Positions 43,686-54,326 of a stretch of DNA of 64,000 nucleotides are shown here, piece after piece. Positions within the stretch are counted from its first letter, which is position 1, and each line of letters starts with the position of its first letter. The notes under the pieces are model-generated. The model ran no database searches. It saw nothing but the letters and a program-made list of their open reading frames with translations, and had not been told where the DNA came from. Made by a program: the position numbers and the translations under genes. Source of the DNA: Tilletia caries (lineage: Eukaryota; Basidiomycota; Exobasidiomycetes; Tilletiales; Tilletiaceae); NCBI GenBank assembly GCA_032718865.1, contig JALUTQ010000045.1, forward strand, positions 744,001 to 808,000, written 5' to 3'.

Positions 43686-45060
43686 GTGTGGTTCCGGATG
43701 GTGGTGATGTGGAGGGTGCTGTAGTGTGGCTTCGGTTCTGCGCGTCGAGTCGAGACTCCTAGTAGCGGCAACCATTCATGGAGGTGGTTCGGGCTCCGAA
43801 TGAGCTCGATTGAGTACGAACTCGTCGCAACTGCCCACACACCCAACAGCACAAGACTCCAGAGTCCAAACACTCTGGGGGGCTGTCTTCCTTCAGCGGG
43901 CACCAGCCGCGCTGCCTCTCCTGTCCCTCACTATGTCCACCGACCACCAAACCGAAACCAATCCTATCCTCTACCCATAGCCATCCTATACCCGCAGTGG
44001 ACGCCGCTGTGGCGAGCGCCACATGCTGGAAAGGGGGCCATACTGGGGGAGAGGTGCTCGTCACTCGAGTTGTGACTCGTAGCGCTCGCAGAGGAGAAAG
44101 TTAAGGCAAGATGGTCAGCGTACATCCTACTGAACAGTGGTGCGTTGCAAATACGCACCGGTAGGAGATGTCTCCATCCTGCCAAGCGGGTACAAGCCGA
44201 AGCTTGCAGGCAGGGTGTGGGGACAGAGTTCCGGTCATCAACCGGACACGGTATGACTATTGAACCAGCTATGCCGCTCGCGTGCTGTTCGCCATCCCGG
44301 CACGGCGCGAAGCTGAGAGTGGTGGTGGTGGCTGTCATGGGAGAAGATGCTGCGCCACTGGAAATCGATCCATTGTGTTGGGCCGCAGATTGTGATCGTC
44401 CCGCAGATGAACTTTGTCTGCTCATTGGCTCCGCCAAGTAGGCTTCGCCAGACACCACATATCCAAACCACTTCGCTGTCATCGCCCGAAACCTCGCCGT
44501 CCAAAGAGAAGCACCGCTAACGGGAGGAGGAGGCGACGAGCGAGAATCGTCTGGATGACGAGGGACGAGGATTCGTTCTGTTCGAAGAAAAGGGTTTGCC
44601 AAAAAGAAGAAACGTCTGAGAGAACGGCAAAGTAATGAAGTAGGGACGTCAGTGCCAGTTGTGGACCCATCGGAAGCACACATCAGAGTCTTCAAGCACA
44701 TGGGTCGGTCTGGTGCCCGGTACAAGTGTGTTTTCGGTTACTAGAGGCTTGCCGCTTGGACATGAGAGAAGAGGGGATGGAGAACGCAGTCATCAGTCAT
44801 AGGCGGGTCACCTGCGTCTTTGCTGACTAGGGGGTGTGAGGAATGTCCTGCGGGTACCATAATCTAACCTGCCGCAGATGCGGTGGTAGTTAAGCATAGC
44901 CTCGGCGTGGCGGTCGACGGGCTGAAAGGTGCGAATGGTTTTACTGAGCTGATGACGATCTGCGCCAACCTTTAGCCTGTGGTGCACGTCGATCAGGGTT
45001 CGACAATTGGATAAATTATGATTATTGTCAGCCTTCCCAATTTGAAAGTCAGAGGACTTA
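43686..45060. other. Internal part of the 10.5-kb element, no clear gene
   Basis: A minus frame from 44725 (MYRAPDRPMCLKTLMCASD) is open for about 250 codons but is compositionally weak, with no domain and competing + frames. I do not call it a gene. Confidence 0.35.
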
Positions 45061-45070
45061 GATGGTTAAC

Positions 45071-45790
45071 TTACGAGAGAGACTTGGGGTATGCTGCCCT
45101 TCGGTTGACAGATGGGCCGACTTCGTTGTCTGGAACCACAAACCCCTCCAGGTGCTGTTTCTGAGGCCGCCTGAGTCGAGGCTTGATGCGCACCTCGGAT
45201 CCGTCGGGCGCTTCAACCGCTGCTTCCGCCTCCACAAATTTGTTGGCAAGAATCCGGGCCTGTTTCACCTCCTCTCGCTGCGCCGCCCGAAGCGCCTTTT
45301 GCTGGGCTTCGATCCGTTTGCTACGTAGCTCGTTGAGTGCCGTATGTCGTCGGTCGTTGGGTTGTCCGCGCCGATTGCGGAGCCGCAACATCCTGCGCTT
45401 TGGGCCACATGGTCGCCGATCCAAGCGTGATTCAGGCTGAACCCCCGTGTGTGCTGCTTCCGTGACCGTTCCGGTTGACTGGGCTGCCGTTTCCGCTGCT
45501 GCCGCCGCCGCTGCCGTCGCTGCTGCTGCTGCTTTCTTTGCCGTCGCCGCTTGCTCACGCAGATGCTGCCGTCTTTCTTTCCGCATTGTTTCAACTTGGG
45601 CGCAGGTTTGGAGTGATGTTCATCTATCACATCGGACATCCAATCCATATACATATATTCCGGCGTAGGTTCCGCTGCCCGATCAGCCCCCGGCGCCCAT
45701 CGCACTGAGAAGTGAGAACAGTCCATAGGGCACGGGCTCCCGCATTTCGGTGACCGGAACATATGAGGCTTGATACATACACTCGCCGTC
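45071..45790 (-). pseudogene. Ala/Arg-rich hypothetical gene with frameshifts
   Basis: Three successive minus frames make sense together: YVPVTEMREPVPYGLFSLL, then RAAEPTPEYMYMDWMSDVI and DEHHSKPAPKLKQ, then TMRKERRQHLREQAATAKK followed by an Ala run, RRMLRLRNRRGQPNDRRHT, ALRAAQREEVKQARILANK and HLEGFVVPDNEVGPSVN. Two one-base changes are needed to join them, so the gene is probably broken. The last part looks like a basic coiled helix. No family recognised. It lies within the 10.5-kb element, on the same strand as the integrase. Confidence 0.4.
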
Positions 45791-45799
45791 CGACGGAAT

Positions 45800-47440
45800 G
45801 ATGAGGGGGACTTACGCGGTTGCGCAGTTACGCCCGCGTCGCACCTCCTGAGTTCTGATTTTACATACTCTGTTTCAATAATGAATTAGACTACTGTGAA
45901 CTGTAGTCTTCCGCGGTCAGCCCTACCAGCTGTTGCGATGCCATTTGGGCTTTGGCAAGCGCCAGCGACTGCACGGCTGGTACGCTGGTTACAGGCACCA
46001 AAACAGGGGTTATCGTCTGAAGCTGGCCAATGCGAAATAACAAATGAGGCATGGGAGCATGGGTTAAGCCCGAACGACGACCGCTTGTCACCTCACTGGT
46101 GTGGTGACTCAGTAAGTCTCAGTGTGTTAATTTTCAGCCGGCAGCCCCGCGTAAAGATCTCATTATTCGCATCTTCTCGTTTGACCGCCGACGTGACAGC
46201 CGACGTAAGGCCGCGCCCCGCGCCGGCCGGCCGTGTGGCGTGATTAACAATTCGCATATTCAAGTTTCAGGAACCAGGGTTTTCATTTTCTAAGCTAAGG
46301 CGCCCGAATGGCCAGGCCAAGCCACACTTCTTCGAAGGCTGACGCCAACTGGCCGTGCGGCGTGCCTCCTTCCGGTATAGAAGTGTATCACTGTGCTCAT
46401 CTGTGCGGATTGATGCCTGTCGGTGTGCAATAATGTATCATGGTGGCTGCCAGCTACCCGCTTCTGTCTCTAAATTAATTGTCTCATCTATATTGCAAAG
46501 CACTCTAGTTTATTGCGCCTCAGTTCCTGAAACGCTACATATGGAGACCGATCACCGAGGTCCGAGACTCGAGAGAGTGCAAGACCGCTTTCTAATGAGG
46601 TGAAGCAACCAGCTCAACCTTCTGCCTTCGACAGTGACCGATGATCAGCGACTGCTGAGTTAATATAGTCATCCTCGAGGCCCGACCTCCGAGAGTCCGA
46701 GCCCGATAATCGACCGAACAGAAATCAGGGTCCAGCCGAACATTCTTTTTTTAATGTAACTCAATAACATTCTTCCGCTCGTCGTCGCCTCGCTACATCC
46801 GTTCCGGCTTTCCGGGTCTCTTGCCTTTTTTCATGTACCTTATTCAAGGAATGCATCACGCAGGTCGCAGACGAAGAACAAGGTCGTATATGTGGCACTT
46901 TTCCTTCTTCCAGCCCGTTCTCTGAAGCACCCCCTCCCCCTCTAGTTTCCTCTCTTCTACCATCTCCTCTGAGCTCTGCCCTTTCACCTCTTACCTTCCT
47001 CTACCTCCGACGCCTTCTGCCACACTCACACTACCGGCCATACTCGCCTCTCCTCTCCATCGGCTCTCTGCGCGTATCTTCTCCTCTCCTCTCCTCCTAC
47101 CTCGCCGCTTCGGCTCGTCAACGTCGCGGCACTCCTCGTCGCCGCTAGTCTTGAGCTGTGTGGACCATCTAGCGCATTGTCCGTCTGGCGCTCTTTGGGC
47201 TCAGGCCTGTGATACTCGCTTCTTTTGGTCCCCTCTCGAGCAGTGCGGTGGCACCTGTGCAACGACGTCGGCGAGTTCGGTGCGACAAGACTCGAGGACG
47301 ATCGGACTGCGCGAACTACATTGCTGTAAGTTACTTCCACACCCCAATGCTCTCGCTGCGGTCTTGGCCCCTTGCTGACATGCGCTACTCTCTTCCTTGT
47401 CTCGTATCTTCGTAGTATTTTGGCGCGATCAGGCGCTTGT
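45800..47440. other. Spacer and probable promoter region
   Basis: No coding region recognised. The last 500 bp before the gene at 47445 are strongly pyrimidine-rich on the + strand (cccctccccctctag; ctcctctcctcctac), as is common in fungal 5' regions. An isolated CCGGCCGG palindrome lies near 46223-46236. Confidence 0.4.
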
Positions 47441-47444
47441 TATC

Positions 47445-49441
47445 ATGGATACGCGCAGCACACAGCCTGCGTCCAGCGCGGCTGGTGATTCGACAGGGCA
47501 GCACAGCAACAACGTGAGTTCATTCCATCCATTCTTACCGTCGCAGACGTCCACGTTGATCGTATGACTGACATCTGTATTCTTTTTGGATAGGATATCA
47601 ACGCCACGCTCGCGGCAATTCTCAAGCAGGTTAACCACGTTGGTACCAACGTGGATGATGTCTCCGGCAAGCTCGGCAAGGTCACCGAGCGACTTCAGTT
47701 GCTGGAAGCCCACTCAGGTCTCTATGGCCAGTCCACAGCTCCTCGGCCCTCTGACAACGGCACTACTACTAGTGAGTAGCTCCTGCTTCGGTCCAGAAGA
47801 GCCTGACATAACCAGTTACTGATTCACTTTGCTCTTCCTCAGCTCCCGTCCAGTCACAGCCAGTCCGTGGATCGATGTTTGCGGGACCGGGACCTTCGAC
47901 GTCCTACGCCTCAGGTCTGCCGCAGCATTCTTTCCCGGCCGCAGCGCCTACGACGAGCGCCGGCATCCCCGATATGCGCTTCCAGTCCACGTCCTCGGGA
48001 GGCACTGCGGACGACATCGAATTCCAAATGCTCCGAATGAGCTCGCCAGCCACGTCGACCTCGCAGCCGTCTCAGCACTCTCAAGGTCCAGGCCACTTCG
48101 CAAGCAGGGGGTTTCCTTCTGTCCGGCACCCGTCTTACGGGCAGCTTCGACCTTCACCGGCAACAGCAACCAGCTTAGCGGCAAGACACGTGACAAGGCA
48201 CGGCAAGCTGATGGCAATCTCAAGGGGCACCGGCGCAGGTTCGAAGTCGGAACAAGGATCCTCGGGTCGAACAGCACCAGTTCAACCGATTGTCTTCAAG
48301 AAACGCAAGGGCGACCAGAGCAGCTCGGGTATCGTCCTCCTCAAGGACCGTCGGCTTCTTGACGAGAACCTGCGCATGGGCAAAGCCGGAAAGCAATTCG
48401 AAACCCTGGTCGACAAGCATCGGCTTCGGATCTGGCCGGTCATTCCAAAGACTGCGGACGCTAAGGAAGTGTTCAGCATCATCGTGTCAGAGTTCGAAGC
48501 TCACGGACATCGACTGTGCACGGAAGGTCAATGCGGATACGAGTGAGTACTAACAACCTCACTTCTCTCGCTACATGCTTGAGCTCGCATTAACTTACGC
48601 ATACATCTCTTAACTTAGATTTGCGTGTCTCAGCACCTCCGACCTTAAGTTTCGCACGCTTGGGAGCGACGAGCAGCATGCCGTCGACTTCATCAACGCT
48701 CAAAGCCTTCAAGCTAAGTTCACCGGCCGCGAATGCTTCATCGTTGTCAAGAGCGACCTCAAGGCAGAAATCTACGACAATCTTCTGTCGAAGATCTCCA
48801 AGCGCCACCGCCACGAGGACGAGTACGACTCCAACATCAGTGCCATGAGCGGCGAAGATTCCGATAGTCGATCAGCGCAGGACAAGGAGTTTGACCAGTG
48901 TTACCGCTGTAGGAACACCTTTCCTACGTCCGTTCTGGCAGCTCATGAAGTGGGTTGTCGGCCAAAGAAGGTGAGTCTCATGTTAGGTCTGGGATGTTGG
49001 ATAGCTGAGCCAGCGAATGTTCCGATGAGCGTGGCTAACATGATAGCCTTCCTTTCCTTAACACAGAAACGGTGCGAATACAAGTACGTCAACCACATCG
49101 ACGACAGCGACATTGAGCTCGTGATGCCAAAGACGGAACAAGTAGAGGATGACCCCCTCGACGGGCCTTTCTTCGAGTCGGACGATGACCTTGACGGCAA
49201 CGCAAACGACGGCGACCGTACCATCTCGAGCGACTACACCAAGGGCGGCGGCGGCACTACCAGTTCCAAGAGCATTGCCCAGTCTGACGTCAAGATCATC
49301 GATAATTCAGTCAACGCTTCCGACGGCTCATCTTTGACATCTCTTCAACCAGAAGATGCCAGCGACGATACCGCGCATCAACGACAGTCTCCTGACCACT
49401 CGCAACGCAAGGGTCGTTCCGTTCCGAGGCGTGCATGGTGA
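47445..49441 (+). CDS. Zinc-finger protein of the 10.5-kb element, 557 aa
   Basis: Five exons: 47445-47513, 47594-47771, 47843-48542, 48619-48970 and 49067-49441, all with GTGAGT donors and AG acceptors. They join in phase to give an intact 558-codon frame. The N-terminal helix (NATLAAILKQVNHVGTNVD; GKVTERLQLLEAHSG) may form a coiled coil. A Ser/Pro/Gln-rich stretch follows, then a folded-looking part (KQFETLVDKHRLRIWPVIP; SDLKFRTLGSDEQHAVDFI; FIVVKSDLKAEIYDNLLSK). A CxxC...HxxxxC zinc-binding motif (CYRCRNTFPTSVLAAHEVG then C) comes next, and an acidic, Ser-rich tail. It lies head-to-tail convergent with the integrase gene. I infer a DNA-binding accessory or regulator. Family not recognised. 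Confidence 0.75.
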
Positions 49442-49512
49442 GTATCTGCATGAGTCTCAGCTTTTGGCTGGCGATGCTATATGCTAACAAATCTGTCTTG
49501 TGTTTGTGTGAT

Positions 49513-51319
49513 CTACAACACCTCGTTGATGGCATCCAGCACATCCAAGTAGGCACGCAGGCCGAAATCTTCGGGAGGCGGGAACGACGGAGAAGGCAGC
49601 AGCTGCAATAACCCGTGTCGAGTCTCCTCCAGATTCAGAACCGGAGGAACGCGGTCTTCTATCCGGTCCACGTGGACGTGCGGGCCATCATACTCATCCA
49701 AACCCCCCTCCCCAACAACATCATCGACGCCATAGTCTTCCGCACCACCCATCTCCACGCCCGCCGCCTCCAGATCCTGCCTCTCCTCACGATCCATCAG
49801 CCCGACATCGAATCCCCGACGTGCAGCATCCCAAGAACCTTTCCATCCCCACCAGACACCAGTACGATTCATAACCATATCAGTGAGTACCCCAAGCTGT
49901 GCTTCGACGTACAATTACGCGCATGGACTCACCCAAAGTGTACATCTGCTCTGGCGACAGGTTCCCCATTCCTTTAGTTCGAACCTTGTGGTGGTTCCAC
50001 ATTCCAACAAAGTGGTCGAGCGCGCCATTCAAATGCGGCAAGAAGACGAAGTGAAGCGCCCACAAGTGGATATCCGACTCGATATCCAGCACACCACAGT
50101 CCTCAAGATATTCGAACCAAGACTTGTACTTGGACACCGTCCACTTGCGGAGGTCCACCCAGAGACGCTCGATCCTTTGATTGTGAGTAGAGGTGCCTTG
50201 GATGAAAGAGCCCCGGTCGAGACCTGAACACAATCTGATGAGCTTTCCTTTAACCATCGCAGAGAACTATTCGAATCTCGACACCACTCACCTCTTTTCG
50301 CCTCCATCAACCTCTTAACCCCCAAGTTCTCTCCTCCATGATCTCCTCTGACTCGACTCGGCCACCCTCGTTTTTCCACGGCCAGCAAGAACAGCTCCGA
50401 CACTGTCTCCGCTCGGTTGTTGCCGGATGCTTGTAGAAAGGTAACTAGTCTACTCTTGCCATCGATGGCACCGTGAATGACAATCTTCCACCTTATCAGC
50501 TTGTGATGCCCGTCTATGTGCCACAGGGAGTTGACGAAGGGCACATAGTATTCCCGACGCTTGAGATACTTGGTCCATCGAGAAGTAACCCCGATCGGGT
50601 CGAGGGCCTTGATCGCAGTCCTTAACTTCGACCTGCTGACCCGGATGCCAAGACTGTTTAAGGCACCCATCGTTCCTCGCTCGCCAACCGTGTCGCTGTG
50701 CATGCTGCGTAATTTTACAAGATGCTAAGATAGTAGATGAAGACAGTCGCGATTTGTGAGAATGATGAGGATGTGACGTTCATAGTTCAAGGGAATAGGG
50801 GCACGGACTGACCTCGATCAGAGCTTGCTCGTCAATGAAAGTGTTCCACTTCTCGATGCCCATCTCTTCGCGACGGCGATATATCGTTCCAGGAGAGCAG
50901 TCCAACATGATGGCGATGTCGGCATCCCGGAAACCCAGCTCTACAAGCTCCAGCAAGAGCTCGCCGGGGATGCTGAGTTTCCACTGACCAGAGTCCGCCT
51001 TGATCCACTCTTGCACGCTAGACATGGAACTAGGATCTGAGGTTCCGGCAGACGTTTGTTGCTGTAAAGAGGACAGCTGCTGAGCCAAGTCTTGAAGTGG
51101 AACCCACAAGCTGTCAAAAATTAGAGGATGGAGACGAGGGGACAAGTAGCGAAGAGACGTGGACAGCTCCTCAATGATCAACTCATAGATGAGAAGCATA
51201 TCGCTGTTGACAGGAGAGGTGGTCTGAGAAAGGGAGTGGGAAATGGGAGAGGTAGCCCGCGAAATGTCTTCACGGAGAGCCGTAACCTCTTCGACGGTGA
51301 GGAGTGAAACCTCCGTCAT
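49513..51319 (-). CDS. Integrase-fold DDE transposase of the 10.5-kb element
   Basis: Exon 1 (51319-50813) has a helical N-terminus and a helix-turn-helix-like region (ELVELGFRDADIAIMLDCS, PGTIYRRREEMGI). An 88-nt intron leads to exon 2 (50724-50292) with LNSLGIRVSRSKLRTAIKA, YYVPFVNSLWHIDGHHKLI (first Asp), WKIVIHGAIDGKSRLVTFL and RVRGDHGGENLGVKRLME (second Asp). Exon 3 (50223-49933) holds GSFIQGTSTHNQRIERLW (catalytic Glu, about 34 residues after the second Asp) and LNGALDHFVGMWNHHKVRT. Exon 4 ends at 49513. This is the integrase core (rve-like) family widespread in basidiomycetes. It would catalyse strand transfer of the element ends. The last acceptor site is uncertain. No disabling change is seen. 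Confidence 0.75.
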
Positions 51320-51412
51320 GGCAGAAACCAGAATGCAGACTGTGGTGGACGGTGGGAAGGATGTACATTCGATAAATTATAGAGCGCTGATGGAATTGGA
51401 AATATTAAAGCA

Positions 51413-51455
51413 GGGAAAAGGGAAAAGCGAAAAGGGAAAAGGGAAAAGCGAAGGT
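51413..51455. repeat. Subterminal GGGAAAA/GCGAAAA minisatellite, right
   Basis: Inverted counterpart of the array at 40985-41075: gggaaaagggaaaagcgaaa units just inside the right end of the 10.5-kb element. Confidence 0.85.
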
Positions 51456-51481
51456 GGTGAAAACGGCGTTCCATAAGAAGC

Positions 51482-52244
51482 AGAGGTCCGTCGCATTGGG
51501 TGCACTTGGAGGGGGTGTTGTTGTCCAAGATGTGTGGCGTCCAACATGTGTTGACGGGGCATAGGGCGTAGGCAACCGAGAGTGAGCCTTGCCATAGACT
51601 CTGCCGGATACGGCGGAGACGTACCGATGCTTGGGGCTTTGCGTTGAATGTGGGCATCCATTCGCCTTGCCGGGTCGTCTGGGCGAGCAGGGCTTCGATG
51701 AATGTTAAGAGCAGGCCGCATATGTGCTCCGAGATCCCGAAAGTGGCATTCAACCAGACCAGGAGTAGCTCGAAGAGCCAGAGCCCTTCCGGACGAGCCG
51801 TAACCCTCTCGTTATCCGTGCGCATCCAGTCTGTCTCTAGCTGGGACATCGTTGGCACCAAGCTGTCGTCCACCGCCGCTGCCGCCAACAGCTCCGGATC
51901 TTCGTTGTTGTCCACTCCAGTCTGCAGGACAAGAAAGATTCTAGTGTCAGCTGCTGTTCAGGCACACCACTGGTGCAGATACTCACAGCAGTCATCGAGC
52001 TGTCCACATCGCCGCCCCAGCCATTCTCGTCATCGTGAGTGCCCCAGTCCGACTCCAGTGAATCGAGCGTGCCGAAGTCATCTTCGGGAAAGAGCAGCTC
52101 GTCCAATGTCGTCGACGCATTCGGTTCGGCAGCGTTCCAAGGGTTGAGGTCGTCCAGTTCGTGCCGCTTCCTTGTTGAACGAACAACGTGCCGGCCCCCA
52201 GCTCCGCATTTGGAGCAGTGACAGACGACTTGACGCTGCTGCAT
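51482..52244 (-). pseudogene. Plavaka/Tnp2-like transposase, N-terminal part
   Basis: Exon 1 (52244-51987) starts MQQRQVVCHCSKCGAGGRH, a Cys-rich zinc-binding N-terminus. It continues with an acidic region (LLFPEDDFGTLDSLESDWG). A 65-nt intron (gtgagt...ctgcag) leads to exon 2 (from 51921): PTMSQLETDWMRTDNERVT, LWLFELLLVWLNATFGISE, RLRRIRQSLWQGSLSVAYA and a second Cys set, LCPVNTCWTPHI, KCTQCDGPLL. The exon is then cut by the 10.5-kb element and resumes in frame at 40956. The CxC N-terminus, CP...C...C..C segment and later Tnp2 motifs match fungal Plavaka-like transposases. Confidence 0.7.
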
Positions 52245-52249
52245 TCTTC

Positions 52250-53190
52250 ATTCACAGGGATCGTTCCGCAGGCGGGGAGAGTCGGGGAGAGTGCTGCTGT
52301 TCCGGAGTTCTGATCTCTGTGGAGGGCAGCAGCGAATGTGATATGTCAGTACTAGATTGTCGCGGTACATACACTCCCAGAAACACATACCCGGAGCTGC
52401 CGAGGCGGGAGGTCGATCGTGGAGGGGTAAGGGTTCGATGTGAGGATGGGCACAATGAGTGACCATGCGCTAGGAAGTCTAGGTAGAGGCGATGACTGTG
52501 GAAATGTTGTCGGTCGACGTTGATGATGCAGGTGGGGGCAGAGCGACCGTTAGAAGAGATGGTGTGATGCTGGCGGCTGGCGGCTGGCGGTGATGGAGGT
52601 GGCAACGGCGGTGGTGACTGGTGGGGCTGCAAGAAAGCAGGGCAGGGCTCGAGGCGGCCGAGGGGGCGTTGGTTTGCTCCGTTTGACCGGACGGAACCGA
52701 AGACGAAGAGCAGAGGGGCGGATAGGGGCGATAGTTGTGCCTGTAGACGATGGCCAAAGATCGACTTCGATGATGGCGGCGGTGGGTTGGAGTAGTAGTA
52801 GTGGTGGTAGTGGTAGTAGTAGGGGTGGCAGCGAGGGGCCTGAGCGGAGGTGTGGCAACCGCCATAATACTACTCGGCCGTAAGCTCGCTCCGTAGCATA
52901 AAAAAGACTTAGGGAATTTCCGACTTCTGAGGCTCAACATGCACAACATCCAGACGACATGCGGGCAACAATAATGCTGAAGAGGCACGGATGGGGAATC
53001 AAATCGCATTGCAGAAGGTTATCGGCCTGAAATGATGACGCCTCTGAGATGTGATCGAGAAGTACTGGAGGGAAGAAAGGAGTAGTTGAAGGGGCAACGA
53101 CATGCAAACAAAGCGCACGGAGTAGAGTGGAAGGTAGGAAAGTGGTGGGAAGACAACAGTCGACGAGCGAAAGACCAGAGCGGGTTTGGC
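52250..53190. other. Intergenic region; (GTA/GTG)n tract
   Basis: Between the transposase start and the H3 gene I see only low-complexity frames (Thr, Ser, Pro and His runs on the minus strand). A ggtgg/gtagtagtag tract lies at about 52785-52825. The outer end of the Plavaka-like transposon should lie here, but I could not identify its inverted repeat. Confidence 0.4.
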
Positions 53191-53194
53191 GGCA

Positions 53195-53768
53195 TCAAGA
53201 CCGTTCTCCGCGGAGCCGACGGGCAAGTTGCATGTCCTTGGGTCGAATGGTGACACGACCAGCATGGATGGCCGCCAGATTGCTTCAGGATAGGAATGAG
53301 AGGGAAAGTCAGTCAGTAGCCAGTCTCGCATCTATGAAGAAGGTAGGGATCCACATACTCACGTGTCTGCGAGGATTGAAACTAGATAAGCCTCGGAGGC
53401 CTCCTGGAGAGCCCCGGTCTGGAAGCGGAGGTCCGTCCTGATGACATCCTGAGCGATCTCACGTACGAGGCGCTGGAAGGGGAGCTTGCGGAGGCACAGC
53501 TCGGTTGACTTCTGGTACTTGCGGATCTCGCGAAGGGCGACCGTGCCGGGCTTGTAGCGGTGGGGCTTCTTGACTGGGAAAGGGAGGGCGGGACAAGGAG
53601 AAGAAGACATGTGAGTGAGAACCGCGGAACCAAGCTAGGAAGAGGAACGGGGAGGAGATGCTCACCACCACCAGCGGCACGAGCGAGCTTCTCGGCCTTC
53701 TTGGCTAGCTGCGCGCGAGGAGCCTTGCCTCCAGTCGACTTTCTGGCAGTTTGCTTGGTGCGGGCCAT
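53195..53768 (-). CDS. H3: Divergent histone H3 variant, 133 aa, three exons
   Basis: Exons 53768-53666, 53573-53363 and 53282-53195 join in phase to a 133-aa H3 (canonical 136 codons). The tail starts [18 protein letters not shown] as in all H3. It then differs: Ala replaces K18 (PRAQLA), and the ARKSAPATGG segment with K27 is replaced by [13 protein letters not shown]36 and K37 (GVKKPHR) remain. The core keeps [17 protein letters not shown] and LVREIAQD, with an extra residue before TDLRFQ. Three residues are missing at [13 protein letters not shown], and it has [18 protein letters not shown]. It would wrap nucleosomal DNA, but lost modification sites suggest a specialised variant or a decaying paralogue. 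It is not CENP-A-like in its tail. Confidence 0.88.
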
Positions 53769-54326
53769 AGTGGAAAGAAGGGATGGAAGGTAGGCAAGAA
53801 GGAAGAGGGAGGAGAGAGAGTGAGGAAGGGTGGTGAGGAGAGAGAGAAAGGGGGATCCAGAGTGGGTCAGAGTCGCTGTCTTTATACCTTTGATCTCCAT
53901 AATGAACCATGGGAGGAGGATCCTGGACCTACTGAAAAACAAGAGTATTCATCAGTATTCCTAGGTCAACCCGAGTAATCAAGAGTCAGAATAAGAGTTT
54001 TTATGAGTAAACTCGAGTACGACTCTGTAATGCACCTACGATGGCTTCAGCCTCAACACGGCGGCTCCAGTATTCCCTACGTACCCTACACCGCACGGCT
54101 CGTGGAACATCCGCGCACCATCACCGCCACGGCCCGGTGTCATAGGTGCCGGGGGGTGGGTGGGGGGCGGAGCACAGTAGTAGTTTCGATAATGAGGAAG
54201 CAAGCAGACGTAGACAGACGGTGGTAAGCATGCTGTATGGACCAGAGGTATCGATGGGGATTGGCGCAGATACTCACCGAGGGGGAAGGAAGAATCGGAA
54301 GGGAAGGGAGAAAAGAGGGACTCACG

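Larger units (their letters stand above)
40957..51475. mobile_element. 10.5-kb integrase-type DNA transposon, TSD AGAAGC
   Basis: The left end TATGGAACGCCGTTTTCACC is followed by acctTCGCTTTTCCC-type repeats. The right end is its exact complement for about 45 bp (…ggtgaaaacggcgttccata). The 6-bp duplication AGAAGC flanks it (40951-40956, 51476-51481). It is inserted in a coding exon of the Tnp2-like transposase: discounting it, the codons run CDGPLL then LGTDTS in frame. It holds an integrase-fold DDE gene (49513-51319), an intact zinc-finger gene (47445-49441), a broken Ala/Arg-rich gene (45071-45790) and a nested hAT-like element (42909-43677). Integrase-type core, 6-bp duplication and ~10-kb size recall Ginger or Maverick-like elements, but no polymerase or capsid gene is seen. 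Confidence 0.88.

Noticed and set aside
47028..47340. Minus-strand frame upstream of the zinc-finger gene
   Set aside because: It lies in the pyrimidine-rich 5' region of the plus-strand gene and has no domain or splice structure.
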